64,000 bases of DNA from Hyphomonadaceae bacterium (lineage in GTDB: Bacteria > Pseudomonadota > Alphaproteobacteria > Caulobacterales > Aquidulcibacteraceae), in NCBI GenBank assembly GCA_016791425.1, contig JAEUMQ010000016.1, positions 310,001 through 374,000 of the forward strand, in the 5' to 3' direction. The position numbers and the translations under genes are program-made. The notes under the pieces were generated by a model that had not been told where the DNA came from, searched no databases, and saw nothing but the letters and a program-made list of their open reading frames with translations. Position 1 is the stretch's first letter; each line of letters begins with the position of its first letter. Of the stretch, positions 42,211-51,253 are shown in pieces.

Positions 42211-44409
42211 TCAGGACGAGTAATAATGCTTCTGCGCCTGGTAATAATAGAGCGTGTCCGAATAGGAGCTCCTTCCCGGCGCGTTGGTGTCGACGCGGTT
42301 CAAGGCCACCCCGAGCACGGGCGCGCCCGCCTGCAGCGTCTGCTCGATGGTGGTGCGCACCGCATGCGTCGCCGACTTGCCCCATTGCGCGACGACGACG
42401 ACGAAATCCGCCAGCGTGACGACGACGCGCGTCTCGGCCACCGCGAGCATCGGCGGGCAATCGAGGATCACCAGATCATAGACCTCCGCGAGCTCCTGCA
42501 CGAGATCGCGCGTCTCCTGAAGGCCGAACACGTCGCGCGGATTGAACGCCGCCGCCGCCAGCGGCAGCACGTCGGCGTGCGATTGCGGATCCTGCGTGAC
42601 GACGTCCCGCCAGGACGCTTCGCGCGACAGCACCTGCAGCAATCCCTGCCGCGGCTCGCGCTCCAGGAAGGCGTTCAGCGAGCGCCGGCGCAGGTCGCAA
42701 TCCACCACGATGACGCTCTGCCCCGACATCGCCGCGATCCGCGCCAGGCAGATCGACATCGTCGTCTTGCCCTCCGCCGGCAACGCCGAGGTGATCGCCA
42801 CCACTCTCTTGTCGCGGTCGAGCTGGGAATAGACCACCGCAGTTCTGAGCACGCGGATTGATTCCGCGAACGCCGACATCGGCTTCTCCACCAGATAGCG
42901 CGCCGGATTGCGGTCCATCGGCGGCAGCGAGCGCAGCGCCCCCTCGCGCAGCGCCGGGATGGACGCGATCGCCGGCATCCCCACCCGTTGCTCCAGATCA
43001 TCCGTGGTGTTGATCGTGTGATCGAGCGCCTCCGCGATGAGCCCCGCGCCAAACCCGAACAGCAGCCCCGCCGCCGCCGCGATCGCGAGCGCGATGCGCA
43101 TGTTCGGAAAGAACGGCGTCTCCGGCGCCCGCGCATGCGAGATGAGCCGCGACACCGTCGTATGCAGGCGCTCCTGATCGGCGATCTGCTGCAGGCGCTG
43201 CAGATAGCCTTCATAGACCCCGCGCGCCGCCGCCGCTTCGCGTTCGAGCTCGCGCAGCCGCACTTCGGCGCTGTTGGCGCCGGCCAGCTCGCCGCGCGCA
43301 TTCGTCAGCGACCCGCGCATCGTCTCAAGCCGCGCGCGCGCCACGCCCACTTCATTGCCGAGATTGGTGGAGATCCGCTGGATCTCCTCCTGGATCTGGC
43401 GCTGGATGTCGGCGCGCTCGGACCGGATGCTCAGCACCGAAGGGTGATTGCCGAGATAACGGCTCTCCACGTCCGATTGCCTGCGCGCGATGTCGGCCTC
43501 ACGCGTGCGCAAGTCGCGGATCACGCTGGAATTGAGCGCATCGGCGATCGAAGCGGGCGAGCTGCCGGCGCGGATCAGCTGCTGCAGCTGGCGATACCGC
43601 GCTTCCTTCTCGGCCAGATCGGCCTGCGCCTGCAGCACTGAATTCTGCACGTTGGAAATCTGCTGCTCGGTGAGGGATTGTCCTTCCGACGAGAGCAGGC
43701 CCGTCTCGGCCCGATAGGCCTGCACCGCGGCGTCCTTCTGCTGCACCTCCTCGCGCAGCGTATCGAGCCGATCGGTCAGCCACGAATTGGCCCGCCGCGC
43801 TGTTTCTTCGCGCGCCTCCACCTGCGACTGCAGATAAAGATCGGCCATCGTGTTCGCGATCTTCTGCGCCTCGAGCGCCGTGCCCGCGCGCGCCGTGATC
43901 TCGATCACGTAGGAAAGCCCGCGCCGCCGCGCCTCGATCGCCTCGGCCAGCTTGTCGGCGACATCGTCGCGCGCGCTCTGGCCCGGCGCAGGCGGCTTGA
44001 GCGCCGCCTTGATCGGATCGAGGATTTGGGCGAGCGGACCTTTCGCGCGCAGCCGGTCGTTCCAGGCCGGATCTTCCGTGAGCGACAGTGCATCGACGAG
44101 CCGCGCGATGAGCTCCGGCGATTTGATCACCTCGATCTCGGAATCCACCACCGCCGAATCCGGCGCCGCCGGAGAGAGCACGTCCTCCGACGCCGCCACC
44201 ACGCGCTCCTGCCGCGCGTTCACCATCACGAGCGAAGTCGCGCGGTAATCGCGCGGCGCCACCATCGTCGCTGCAAACGCCGCCGCCGCGAACGCCGCCC
44301 CGACGCCGAAGATGAGCCCCCAGCGCCGATAGAGCATGCGCACCAGCGCCCACAAGCCGAACGGGTCGCGCGAAGCGTCGGCGCGCTCGGGACGCGGTCC
44401 ATCGGTCAT
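42211..44409 (-). CDS. Wzc/BY-kinase: polysaccharide chain-length regulator with tyrosine autokinase
   Basis: 732 residues from ATG 44409. An N-terminal Wzz domain is bounded by two membrane helices (~20-40 and ~430) with long coiled coils between. The cytoplasmic kinase follows: Walker A ALPAEGKTTMS, A' VIVVDCDLRRRS and B DLVILDCPPML. The C-terminus is a tyrosine cluster (SYSDTLYYYQAQKHYYSS), the autophosphorylation tail. Members control chain length and export of capsular or exopolysaccharide. It is coupled to the two-domain glycosyltransferase. No Wza-type outer-membrane exporter is encoded nearby. Confidence 0.93.
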   Translation of the reverse strand: MTDGPRPERADASRDPFGLWALVRMLYRRWGLIFGVGAAFAAAAFAATMVAPRDYRATSLVMVNARQERVVAASEDVLSPAAPDSAVVDSEIEVIKSPELIARLVDALSLTEDPAWNDRLRAKGPLAQILDPIKAALKPPAPGQSARDDVADKLAEAIEARRRGLSYVIEITARAGTALEAQKIANTMADLYLQSQVEAREETARRANSWLTDRLDTLREEVQQKDAAVQAYRAETGLLSSEGQSLTEQQISNVQNSVLQAQADLAEKEARYRQLQQLIRAGSSPASIADALNSSVIRDLRTREADIARRQSDVESRYLGNHPSVLSIRSERADIQRQIQEEIQRISTNLGNEVGVARARLETMRGSLTNARGELAGANSAEVRLRELEREAAAARGVYEGYLQRLQQIADQERLHTTVSRLISHARAPETPFFPNMRIALAIAAAAGLLFGFGAGLIAEALDHTINTTDDLEQRVGMPAIASIPALREGALRSLPPMDRNPARYLVEKPMSAFAESIRVLRTAVVYSQLDRDKRVVAITSALPAEGKTTMSICLARIAAMSGQSVIVVDCDLRRRSLNAFLEREPRQGLLQVLSREASWRDVVTQDPQSHADVLPLAAAAFNPRDVFGLQETRDLVQELAEVYDLVILDCPPMLAVAETRVVVTLADFVVVVAQWGKSATHAVRTTIEQTLQAGAPVLGVALNRVDTNAPGRSSYSDTLYYYQAQKHYYSS

Positions 44410-44513
44410 GACGTTCACCGCCCGCCCCGCATGCCCCGGCCCGCGTTCAGCAGAAGCGTGAAGCTGCGCGCACGGCAATTACGCTTCATGGCTTGGTGAT
44501 CCTCGCAAGCGCG

Positions 44514-45023
44514 CTAGACCCCCGGCCGATAGCCGGAGCCGCCCGCACCGCCCGGCAGGCCGCCCAGCGACCTCCCGAAGCCAACGCTTCGTCCTGGCGT
44601 CGATGGGCCTGCGTTCGCCGCGCCCGGCGCCGGCGCGGCTGTCTCGCCGCTGGTCGCGCCCGTCGGGCCCAGCGCCGCGAGCGCGAGACGCGCGTCGTCG
44701 ATCGCGCGCGCTATGCCGCGCCGCGCGCCGCGGCAAAGCGCCTCGTCGTTCTTTGAGAGCTCCAGCGCCAGCAGCAGGATCTCGAGCTTGACGCCCTCCG
44801 CCGCGATGCCGATCGCGTAGCGCGCAACATCCGCGCTCGGACACGGCTGCAGACTGATAAGCGCCGCCTTGATCCGCTGCGCCGACGCGATCACCGGCTC
44901 CGACGCGATCGTCGGCGGCTCGCTGGCGCGCGTCGCGCCGGGCGTGGCCGCCAGGCCGGGGCTCAGGGCGGCGCTGTGAATGAGAAGCGTGCACACGAGT
45001 GTGCTCAACCAGAGCAATCGCAC
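44514..45023 (-). CDS. hypothetical secreted protein in exopolysaccharide locus
   Basis: 169 residues from a GTG at 45023 with GGGAGG 5 bp upstream. An N-terminal signal peptide (RLLWLSTLVCTLLIHSAAL, cleavage near GLAA) precedes a helical region (IKAALISLQPCPSADVARYAIGIAAEGVKLEILLLALEL) with two cysteines (PCPS, ALCRGAR) that could form a disulfide. The tail is Gly/Pro-rich. I recognise no family. It lies 104 bp upstream of the tyrosine kinase on the same strand and is divergent from the ligase/polymerase gene, so a role in the same polysaccharide system is likely but unproven. Confidence 0.55.
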   Translation of the reverse strand: MRLLWLSTLVCTLLIHSAALSPGLAATPGATRASEPPTIASEPVIASAQRIKAALISLQPCPSADVARYAIGIAAEGVKLEILLLALELSKNDEALCRGARRGIARAIDDARLALAALGPTGATSGETAAPAPGAANAGPSTPGRSVGFGRSLGGLPGGAGGSGYRPGV

Positions 45024-45141
45024 CCAGACCTCCCCAATCCCGGAAGCGCCCCCCGGCCCGCGGCCTTTATAGAAGCCGCGCCTTGCAAGTCCAACGCGAT
45101 CGGAGCGCGCAAACAGGCTAGACCGTCGCCAAGGGGGAACC

Positions 45142-46410
45142 ATGCGGCAAGCGCGCATCGTGCGTATGGCCGCGCCGGCGACGGCGCTGGGCGCGATCAT
45201 GGTCGGCCTCGCCGCCGGCGGCGCCAACACGTCGGAACTGGCCGCGCTCCTTTCCTGCGCGCTGCTGGCGCTGACGCTGCTCGCCGTCCTCGCCGCCCCG
45301 CGCCGAACGATCGCGCAATGGCTGCGGGCGCATGCGCTTTCCACCGCCGCGGCGGCCGCGTTCGTGCTCTGGACGACCGCGACCGCGATCAAGGGCGCAG
45401 GGCCCGCCGACCCGCTTTGGCGCGCGCTTGGGATCGCAGACGGCGCGGTCTCGATCTCGCCCTACCGGACGCTGGAGGGCCTGGTCTCTTTTCTCTCCGC
45501 GCTTTCGGCTTTCGCGCTCGCGTCATTGGCCGTGCGCGACCGCGAGGATCGCCGGTCGCTCGGCCGCCTCGTGGTGCTCTGCGGGCTCGGCGTCGCCCTC
45601 TACGCCCTCGTCGTCCACGCGGCCGGCGCCCAACGACTCATGGTTAATTTTGGCAGCGCCAATGTGGCCGCAACGCTCTTCGGCATGAGCGCGATCTTCG
45701 CGGCTGCCGCGGCGTTTCGCGCCGCGCGCGGCCGCAAAGGCCTGGCCGCGCTGGCCGCCCCGCCTCTCGCGGCCGCAACCCTGCTCCTCTCGCTCGCCTG
45801 CCTGATGCTCACTGCCTCGCGGGCCGGCATCCTTCTGACGCTTATCGCGCTGATCGCATTTGCGATTCTGCTCCTCGTCGGCGGCCGCATGCGCGACCGC
45901 ACGCAGACGCCGGCCATGCTTCCCTGGCTCGCCGCCTTCGCCGCGCTTCTCTTCCTGGCCGGCGGCCACTTCGCGCTCGCGCGGCTCGAACACCTCGACA
46001 GCAGCGCCGCGAGCCGCGCCGTGCTCATCGAGACGCATTGGCGCGCGTTTCTGGAGCGCCCGCTCTTCGGACACGGCCTCAACACGTTCCACGAGCTGAA
46101 CGCCCACGCCGCGACGCCGGAAAATCTGCCCGCGCTCGCCGGGATGGGCGCCGCGCACAACATCTTCGTGCAAGCCCTGGAAGAAACGGGCCTTTTCGGC
46201 GCGCTGCTGTTCGCCCTCATGCTGACGCCGCCGCTTTCGCGCGCCCTGGCGCGAGCGGTGCGCGGTTCGGTGTGGGCCGCCGCGATGTGCGCCGCGGCCT
46301 TGCTCGCCTTCGCCCATGGCCTGGTCGATTTCAGCCTGCAGGCGCCTGCGCTCGCGGCGTATTTCAGCTTCTGCCTGGGCGCCTTCACCACACGCACGCC
46401 GGAGCGCTAA
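45142..46410 (+). CDS. O-antigen ligase/polymerase family membrane protein
   Basis: 422 residues with about ten to eleven hydrophobic segments. The large periplasmic loop and its flanks carry the family's marks: SRAVLIETHWRAFLERPLFGHGLNTFHEL and GAAHNIFVQALEETGLFGALLF (the H-N-x-x-L/V region of PF04932). Such proteins either polymerise repeat units (Wzy) or ligate glycans; in this operon context a Wzy-type polymerase is more likely. AAGGGGG precedes the ATG. It converges on the ExoY gene with a 4-bp overlap. Confidence 0.85.
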   Translation: MRQARIVRMAAPATALGAIMVGLAAGGANTSELAALLSCALLALTLLAVLAAPRRTIAQWLRAHALSTAAAAAFVLWTTATAIKGAGPADPLWRALGIADGAVSISPYRTLEGLVSFLSALSAFALASLAVRDREDRRSLGRLVVLCGLGVALYALVVHAAGAQRLMVNFGSANVAATLFGMSAIFAAAAAFRAARGRKGLAALAAPPLAAATLLLSLACLMLTASRAGILLTLIALIAFAILLLVGGRMRDRTQTPAMLPWLAAFAALLFLAGGHFALARLEHLDSSAASRAVLIETHWRAFLERPLFGHGLNTFHELNAHAATPENLPALAGMGAAHNIFVQALEETGLFGALLFALMLTPPLSRALARAVRGSVWAAAMCAAALLAFAHGLVDFSLQAPALAAYFSFCLGAFTTRTPER

Positions 46411-47078
46411 TAGGCGCCCCGGCCGCTCAGAACGAGCGGAATGGTCTTCAGCAGGATCACCAGATCGCCGCTCAGCCGCCAGCCGCCTTGCCAATAGCTC
46501 AGCTCGATGAGCACGCGCTTCTCGTAGCTGACGTCGCTGCGCCCACTCACTTGCCACAGCCCGGAAATCCCAGGCCGCAGATTGAGATAGGCGTACTGCG
46601 CCTCGCCGAAACGGGCGAGTTCTTCCACCGTCACCGGACGCGGCCCCACCAGGCTCATCTCGCCCGCGAGCACGTTCCACAATTGCGGAAGCTCATCGAG
46701 GCTGAGCCGTCGCATCCATTTGCCCACGCGCGTGACGCGCGGATCGGCGCTCAGCTTGCGGCGCGCGCCCCATTCCGCAGCGGCGCGCGGATCGGCGGCC
46801 AGCACATCTTCAAGGCGCCCTTCAGCATCAGGCCGCATCGACCTGAATTTCCAGCAACGAAAGGCGCGCCCGCGAAAGCCGACGCGCCAATGCCCGAACA
46901 CCACCGGCCCGCCGTCCTGCAGTTTGATGAGCGCTGCGATCACCAGGAAGAGCGGCGCAAGCACCAAGAGTCCGAGCGCGGCGATCGCGACATCGAACGC
47001 GCGCTTGCGCCAACCGCCGCGATGCAACTGCGTAGCATACGCTGTCTCGGTGGGACGCACGTGCACGCCCATTGCCAC
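46407..47078 (-). CDS. undecaprenyl-phosphate sugar phosphotransferase (ExoY/short WcaJ type)
   Basis: 223 residues from GTG 47078 (ATG 47072 also possible). One membrane helix (~30-50, FDVAIAALGLLVLAPLFLVIAAL) precedes the catalytic domain with FGHWRVGFRGRAFRCWKFRSM, then RRLSLDELPQLWNVLAGEMSLVGPRPV and RPGISGLWQVSGRSD. It transfers a sugar-1-phosphate from a UDP-sugar to undecaprenyl phosphate and so starts the repeat unit. Length matches ExoY/HfsE-type minimal enzymes. Together with the polymerase, Wzc and glycosyltransferases, it forms a nearly complete Wzy-type system that lacks only a recognisable flippase and outer-membrane exporter. Confidence 0.93.
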   Translation of the reverse strand: MAMGVHVRPTETAYATQLHRGGWRKRAFDVAIAALGLLVLAPLFLVIAALIKLQDGGPVVFGHWRVGFRGRAFRCWKFRSMRPDAEGRLEDVLAADPRAAAEWGARRKLSADPRVTRVGKWMRRLSLDELPQLWNVLAGEMSLVGPRPVTVEELARFGEAQYAYLNLRPGISGLWQVSGRSDVSYEKRVLIELSYWQGGWRLSGDLVILLKTIPLVLSGRGAY

Positions 47079-47175
47079 CCCCGCGCTTGAAGGCGCTCAC
47101 CCGTAGCGAGAAGTCGCGGCGCGTCAATAAAGCCCCAAGTAGCAATATGGACTTATACAACTTAAAGCAATTTCA

Positions 47176-47886
47176 TCAGACTACGGATTGTCTTTGCACC
47201 CGCACGGTGCGCCACGCGCCGAGATCGGCGCCGGTCTGCATCATGAGCCAGGTGTAGCGCGTCTCCTGCAGCCTGAGCGGCCGAGCCGCTTCGCTGTCGA
47301 GCACGAGATCGCCGCTGTCGGTGTGCGCCACGAGCGCGACGTGCAGACCGCGCGCGCCCATCGCCACCGCGATCGACAGCGCCTCCACCGGCCAGCCCTG
47401 CGCAATCAGGATGGCGCGCTTGGCGAGCGCATAATCCTCGCAATCGCCGCGCACCGCTCCCTTCGCGCCTTCCTGGGACGAGTCGCCGGCCCGGAGCGTC
47501 GGCGCCGTCCAGTAATCCGGCTGTCCATAGACCTCTTCGTCCGAGGCCGGATCGATCCGCGCATTCACCATGCGGTTCACCTCGCCGAGCAGGCGGGCGC
47601 GGGCCCCATCGAGGCGGGCGCGCGCCGGCTGCCGCGGCGCGGCGATTGCAGGGGCGGCCTCATGCTGGGCCAGGGACCGGAAGAGCGCGAGCGGATCGGG
47701 CGCCTCGGCGGGCGTCTCGGCTGCACATTCACGCGGCGCCCGTGCGCAAAGCGCCTGCGCGCCCGCCGGCGCGGGGGCGGCGCTCAGCGCCATGAGACGC
47801 GCGCCGTCCGGCCCCGAATCGAAATGATCCAGGCTCGCGCACCCGGACGCCAAAAGCCCCGCCAGCAATGTCCGAACGATCGTCAT
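47176..47886 (-). CDS. transglutaminase-like cysteine peptidase (BTLCP, LapG-like), lipoprotein
   Basis: 236 residues. Lipobox LLASGC puts the lipid on Cys16. After a ~80-residue Ala/Pro-rich linker comes the BTLCP/PF06035 domain: NRMVNARIDPASDEEVYGQPDYW, the catalytic Cys149 in RGDCEDYALAKRAIL, His182 in GLHVALV and Asp197 in LVLDSEA. The family includes LapG, which cuts surface adhesins from the periplasm under control of c-di-GMP-binding LapD. No LapD or large adhesin is in the window. Being a lipoprotein next to polysaccharide genes, it may act on envelope proteins of that system. Confidence 0.85.
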   Translation of the reverse strand: MTIVRTLLAGLLASGCASLDHFDSGPDGARLMALSAAPAPAGAQALCARAPRECAAETPAEAPDPLALFRSLAQHEAAPAIAAPRQPARARLDGARARLLGEVNRMVNARIDPASDEEVYGQPDYWTAPTLRAGDSSQEGAKGAVRGDCEDYALAKRAILIAQGWPVEALSIAVAMGARGLHVALVAHTDSGDLVLDSEAARPLRLQETRYTWLMMQTGADLGAWRTVRVQRQSVV

Positions 47887-48076
47887 GGCTCGCCGCCGAT
47901 CGCGCCGAGCACTGCCCCCAGAACGTTAACAAACCGCAGGTTTCGGTCCGCTCCCGCGACGAGCCCCGCTCTTGCCCCCTCCAGCCCCGGTTCGTTTGGC
48001 GCCGAACCGCTGATGGGCAAGCGCCTAGAATTGGGCTTCTGTCTTGGATAGGTTTGAAAAGAGCCGAAGAGTCAGG

Positions 48077-48098
48077 GACCGCCAGCCCCCTGGCGGTC
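48077..48098. other. perfect 9-bp hairpin in leader of Hsp70-like gene
   Basis: GACCGCCAG (48077-48085) and CTGGCGGTC (48090-48098) pair around CCCC, 56 bp upstream of the ATG in the 268-bp gap (47887-48154) shared with the cysteine-peptidase gene. It could be an operator, attenuator or mRNA-stability element. The rest of the gap has no recognisable gene. Confidence 0.55.
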
Positions 48099-48154
48099 GC
48101 CAGGGACAAGGTGATCGCCGCGCGTTCGGCGGTCGCCACGAATTCGGGGACCGA

Positions 48155-49567
48155 ATGGGCGAAGATCAACAGGTGCGCGCTCCGCAGTCCGGCATCGGCG
48201 CCGGCGGCGTGGCCCTGTGGTCGAAGCCGCAGACGCGCTGGCGCATCTGCATCGATTTCGGCACCGCGACCTCGAAGGCGAGCGCCTGGCGCACGCATCC
48301 CTCGCCCACCGCCGATTACCTGAAGCCGCTTCCGCTCGGCGCCATGGCCGGCGGCTCCAAGCCCTTCCTGCTCGATTCAGCTCTGCTCATCGACAAGGGC
48401 AGCGTGTGGTTCGGCCCCGCCGCGATCAAGCGCGCCCGCGAGCTCGGCGGCAAGGCCGACCTCCTGCGCTCGTTCAAGACCTTCCTCGCCGCCGGGGACC
48501 TCGACGAGGCGCTGGCGCTCAAGCTGCGCCGCTCCGCCGATCCGACGGCCACGTACACGCATCGCGACGCGATCCTGATGTACCTCGCCTACCTGCTCGA
48601 CATCGTCGATCGCACCGCGCAGGCCGATCCCGATCTCGCCGCGGAAGCCGGCAAGACCCCGCTCCGCTTCGCGCACCCGATGTGGCGCCGCGGCCTTGCC
48701 TCCACCGCGGTCGTCGCGCGCCTGTTCGACGAGGCCGCCTTCATCCGCGAGCGTCTGGCCATCCACTTCCCCGATCCGGACTCAATTCCGCACGTGATGC
48801 TGCACGCCGCATTGCGCGAAGCGCGCAACGCGCCCTCCTTCGGCCGCATGCAGGCCGCGATCTTCGAGGCCCACGCCGCGGCGGCCGCGCATTTCTCCTT
48901 CACCAGCCACAATCCCCACCCGATCCTCATCTTCGACATGGGCGCCGGCACCACCGACCTCACCGCGTTCGAGTCGGGCGGCATCCGCTCCGCCGACGCC
49001 TCCATGACCGAGATCGACGAAAGCCGCCGCACGCTCTCGCTGGCGTGCGACGAGGTCGATCTCATCCTGCTCAACATGGTCGTGGACAAGGCGAAGTTCG
49101 CGAAGGATTCCGCCAGCCGCCGGCGTCTCTGGTACGCGCTTTCGCCCGCCATGCGCGCGGCGAAGGAGGTGCTGTTCACCGAGAAGGCCGTCGAGCTGCA
49201 GTTCGAGGGCAACCAGATCATCCTCCGCTACAAGGACGTGGCCGCCAATCCGCGCTTCAAGGCCTTCCGCGCCGCCATCGAAGCTTCGTACACGGAGTGT
49301 CTCGAGTTCGTGAGCCGGCGCGCCGCCGCCAGCGGCCACGACACGATCGACATCCTGCTCGCCGGCGGCGGCTCATCGCTGCCCTTCATCCAGGAGATGG
49401 CCCAGCGCACCCGCCCGACGGCCGCGAGGATCCGCAAGGTGCGCGTGGCCTCCATCGTTCCGGACTGGGCCTATGATCCCTCGTTCGGCGAGGACTTCGT
49501 GAAATCCTTCCCGCAGATGGCCATCGCCATCGGGGGCGCCGTGGCCCGCGTTCCTGTGGCCGAGTGA
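48155..49567 (+). CDS. Hsp70/actin-like ATPase without a recognisable substrate domain
   Basis: 470 residues from ATG 48155; an in-frame reading from 48044 would translate through the hairpin and is rejected. The ATPase has the actin/Hsp70 phosphate-1 motif (CIDFGTATSKASAW, residues ~32-45), phosphate-2 (LIFDMGAGTTDLTAFE, ~255-270) and adenosine motif (ILLAGGGSSLPFIQEM). The DnaK substrate-binding domain and EEVD-type tail are missing; the protein ends 60 residues after the adenosine motif. I cannot name the subfamily. It is coupled (GTGA) to a small membrane protein and lies beside the exopolysaccharide locus. Confidence 0.75.
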   Translation: MGEDQQVRAPQSGIGAGGVALWSKPQTRWRICIDFGTATSKASAWRTHPSPTADYLKPLPLGAMAGGSKPFLLDSALLIDKGSVWFGPAAIKRARELGGKADLLRSFKTFLAAGDLDEALALKLRRSADPTATYTHRDAILMYLAYLLDIVDRTAQADPDLAAEAGKTPLRFAHPMWRRGLASTAVVARLFDEAAFIRERLAIHFPDPDSIPHVMLHAALREARNAPSFGRMQAAIFEAHAAAAAHFSFTSHNPHPILIFDMGAGTTDLTAFESGGIRSADASMTEIDESRRTLSLACDEVDLILLNMVVDKAKFAKDSASRRRLWYALSPAMRAAKEVLFTEKAVELQFEGNQIILRYKDVAANPRFKAFRAAIEASYTECLEFVSRRAAASGHDTIDILLAGGGSSLPFIQEMAQRTRPTAARIRKVRVASIVPDWAYDPSFGEDFVKSFPQMAIAIGGAVARVPVAE

Positions 49568-50187
49568 GGGCTGTGGCGAAGGCCGCCCTGCTCGCGATCT
49601 TCGCCGCGCTCCTGGCGCTGTCCGCTGCGCTCTTCGATGCCGCCAGCGCCGCCCGCGCCGCAATGGACCTTGACCGCGCGGCGCTCGAAGCGCGCCCCCA
49701 GGCGAACCCCGAGGCCCGCGACGCCATGTTCCTCCGCGCCGAGCGCGATCTCCAGGCGCGTTGGTCGCAGCCGACGCGCTGGCACGCCGGCGCCATCGAA
49801 GCGCTGGCCTGGACGCAAGCCTTGCGCGGTCGCCTGCCCCAAAGCGCCGCCACGACCGAGCTTGCCATCGCACAGGCGCCCGTTCAGCCCGCCGGCTGGC
49901 TTCGCCTCGCCGAGCTCAGGCGCGCCGGCGTCGAGACCCGCCTCTGCGACACGGCCGCCGCCTGCCTCGACAAGAGCTGGACCGCCGCCCTCGCCGCCGA
50001 CCCCGAGCTGCAATGCGCCCGCCTCGATCTGGCGCGTGCGCTGGGCGACACGCCGGATGCGGACGATCCACGCGTCCGCGCCCTCATCGCCGCACGCCCG
50101 CCGCGCCAGCTGCTGGCGCACTGCCTCGCCTTCCTGCCGCCTGAGGATCTCTTCGCGGCGCTCGGCGCGCTCAGTCGTCCGCGATGA
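49564..50187 (+). CDS. hypothetical membrane-anchored protein coupled to the Hsp70-like gene
   Basis: 207 residues from a GTG at 49564 that overlaps the previous TGA. One N-terminal hydrophobic helix (VAKAALLAIFAALLALSAALF) is followed by an all-helical, TPR-like region (AIEALAWTQALRGRLPQSAATTELAIAQAPVQPAGWLRLAEL...) with several cysteines. No catalytic motif is visible. A membrane-tethered helical-repeat protein may dock the Hsp70-like ATPase; this is inference from coupling alone. Its last 17 bp overlap the convergent FAH-family gene. Confidence 0.6.
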   Translation: MRAVAKAALLAIFAALLALSAALFDAASAARAAMDLDRAALEARPQANPEARDAMFLRAERDLQARWSQPTRWHAGAIEALAWTQALRGRLPQSAATTELAIAQAPVQPAGWLRLAELRRAGVETRLCDTAAACLDKSWTAALAADPELQCARLDLARALGDTPDADDPRVRALIAARPPRQLLAHCLAFLPPEDLFAALGALSRPR

Positions 50188-51016
50188 AGAGCTGCTCCTG
50201 CTCGCCGAGGCCTTCGATGCCGAGCCGCACCCGCTCGCCCGCTTTGAGGAAGCGCGGCGGCTTCTGCCCGAACCCGACGCCGGCCGGCGTGCCGGTGGCG
50301 ATCACGTCGCCCGGTTGGAGCGTGAAGAAGCCGCTCGCATAGGCAATGAGGTGGCGCACGTCAAAGACCATGTCGGCGGTCGTGCCGTCCTGCATCCGCT
50401 TGCCCTCGACCTCGGTCCAGAGCCGGAGCTTCTGCGGATCGGGGATCTCGTCCTTCGTGACCAGCCACGGCCCCATTGGCCCGAACCCGTCGCAGCTCTT
50501 GCCCTTGGTCCACTGCCCGGTGCCTTCCTGCTGGAAGGTGCGTTCCGAGACGTCGTTCACGACGCAATAGCCGGCCACGTGATCGAGCGCGGCTTCCTTT
50601 GCGACGTACTTCGCAGCCTTGCCGATCACCACGCCGAGCTCGACCTCCCAGTCGGTCTTTACTGAGCCGCGCGGAATCCGCACCGCATCGTTCGGGCCCG
50701 CAAAGGCGCTCGTCGCTTTGAGGAAGATGATCGGCTCCGGCGGCGGCGCCGAGCCGCCTTCGCGGGCGTGCTCCGCGTAGTTCTTGCCGATGCAGACCAT
50801 CTTGCCGACCGCGCCCACACAGGCGCCCAGCCGCACGCCTTCCGGCGCCAGCGGCAGCGCGCCCGGATCGACGCCGCGCAGCTTGGCGAGGCCGGCCTCG
50901 CTCAGCGCCGCGCCATTGATGTCCTCGACGTGACCCGAGAGGTCGCGAACGCGCCCTTCCCGGTCGAGAATCCCCGGCCGCTCCCGGCCCTTATCGCCAA
51001 ACCGCACCAGCTTCAT
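50171..51016 (-). CDS. fumarylacetoacetate hydrolase family protein
   Basis: 281 residues from ATG 51016. The FAH catalytic core is clear: VCIGKNYAEHAREGG, then EPIIFLKATSAFAGPNDAVRIP, the metal acidic residues in TDWEVELGVVIGKAAKYV, GYCVVNDVSERTFQ and DVIATGTPAGVGFGQKPPRFL. The length fits the branch with 2-keto-acid hydrolases, acylpyruvases and lactonase-like ureidoglycolate lyase homologues, cutting or dehydrating beta-diketo or 2-keto acids with Mg2+. The exact substrate cannot be told. A single gene with no obvious pathway neighbours. Confidence 0.85.
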   Translation of the reverse strand: MKLVRFGDKGRERPGILDREGRVRDLSGHVEDINGAALSEAGLAKLRGVDPGALPLAPEGVRLGACVGAVGKMVCIGKNYAEHAREGGSAPPPEPIIFLKATSAFAGPNDAVRIPRGSVKTDWEVELGVVIGKAAKYVAKEAALDHVAGYCVVNDVSERTFQQEGTGQWTKGKSCDGFGPMGPWLVTKDEIPDPQKLRLWTEVEGKRMQDGTTADMVFDVRHLIAYASGFFTLQPGDVIATGTPAGVGFGQKPPRFLKAGERVRLGIEGLGEQEQLFIADD

Positions 51017-51253
51017 CGCCGCAACTCCCGCAGATCGGGAAGGCTTTTGCCCAAGGCCCGCCGGCAAGGGAAGGCCGTCCGCTTCGAACGCGGCGATCGG
51101 CCCTCGGAAGGCGCGCCTGCAGCGGGCTGTTGAAATGGCAGATACCTATTGACACGCCCGACTCAGGCGCTCGACAATTTCGCCCTGCAATGTAAGAAAC
51201 ACACCTCATTTGCAGGCGCTTGGGGTGCGCGCCGGGTGGTGCGGGGACGACGC

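Noticed and set aside
48044-48154. N-terminal extension of the Hsp70-like protein
   Set aside because: Translation would run through a perfect 9-bp hairpin, lacks a ribosome site, and adds residues without similarity to the ATPase fold.
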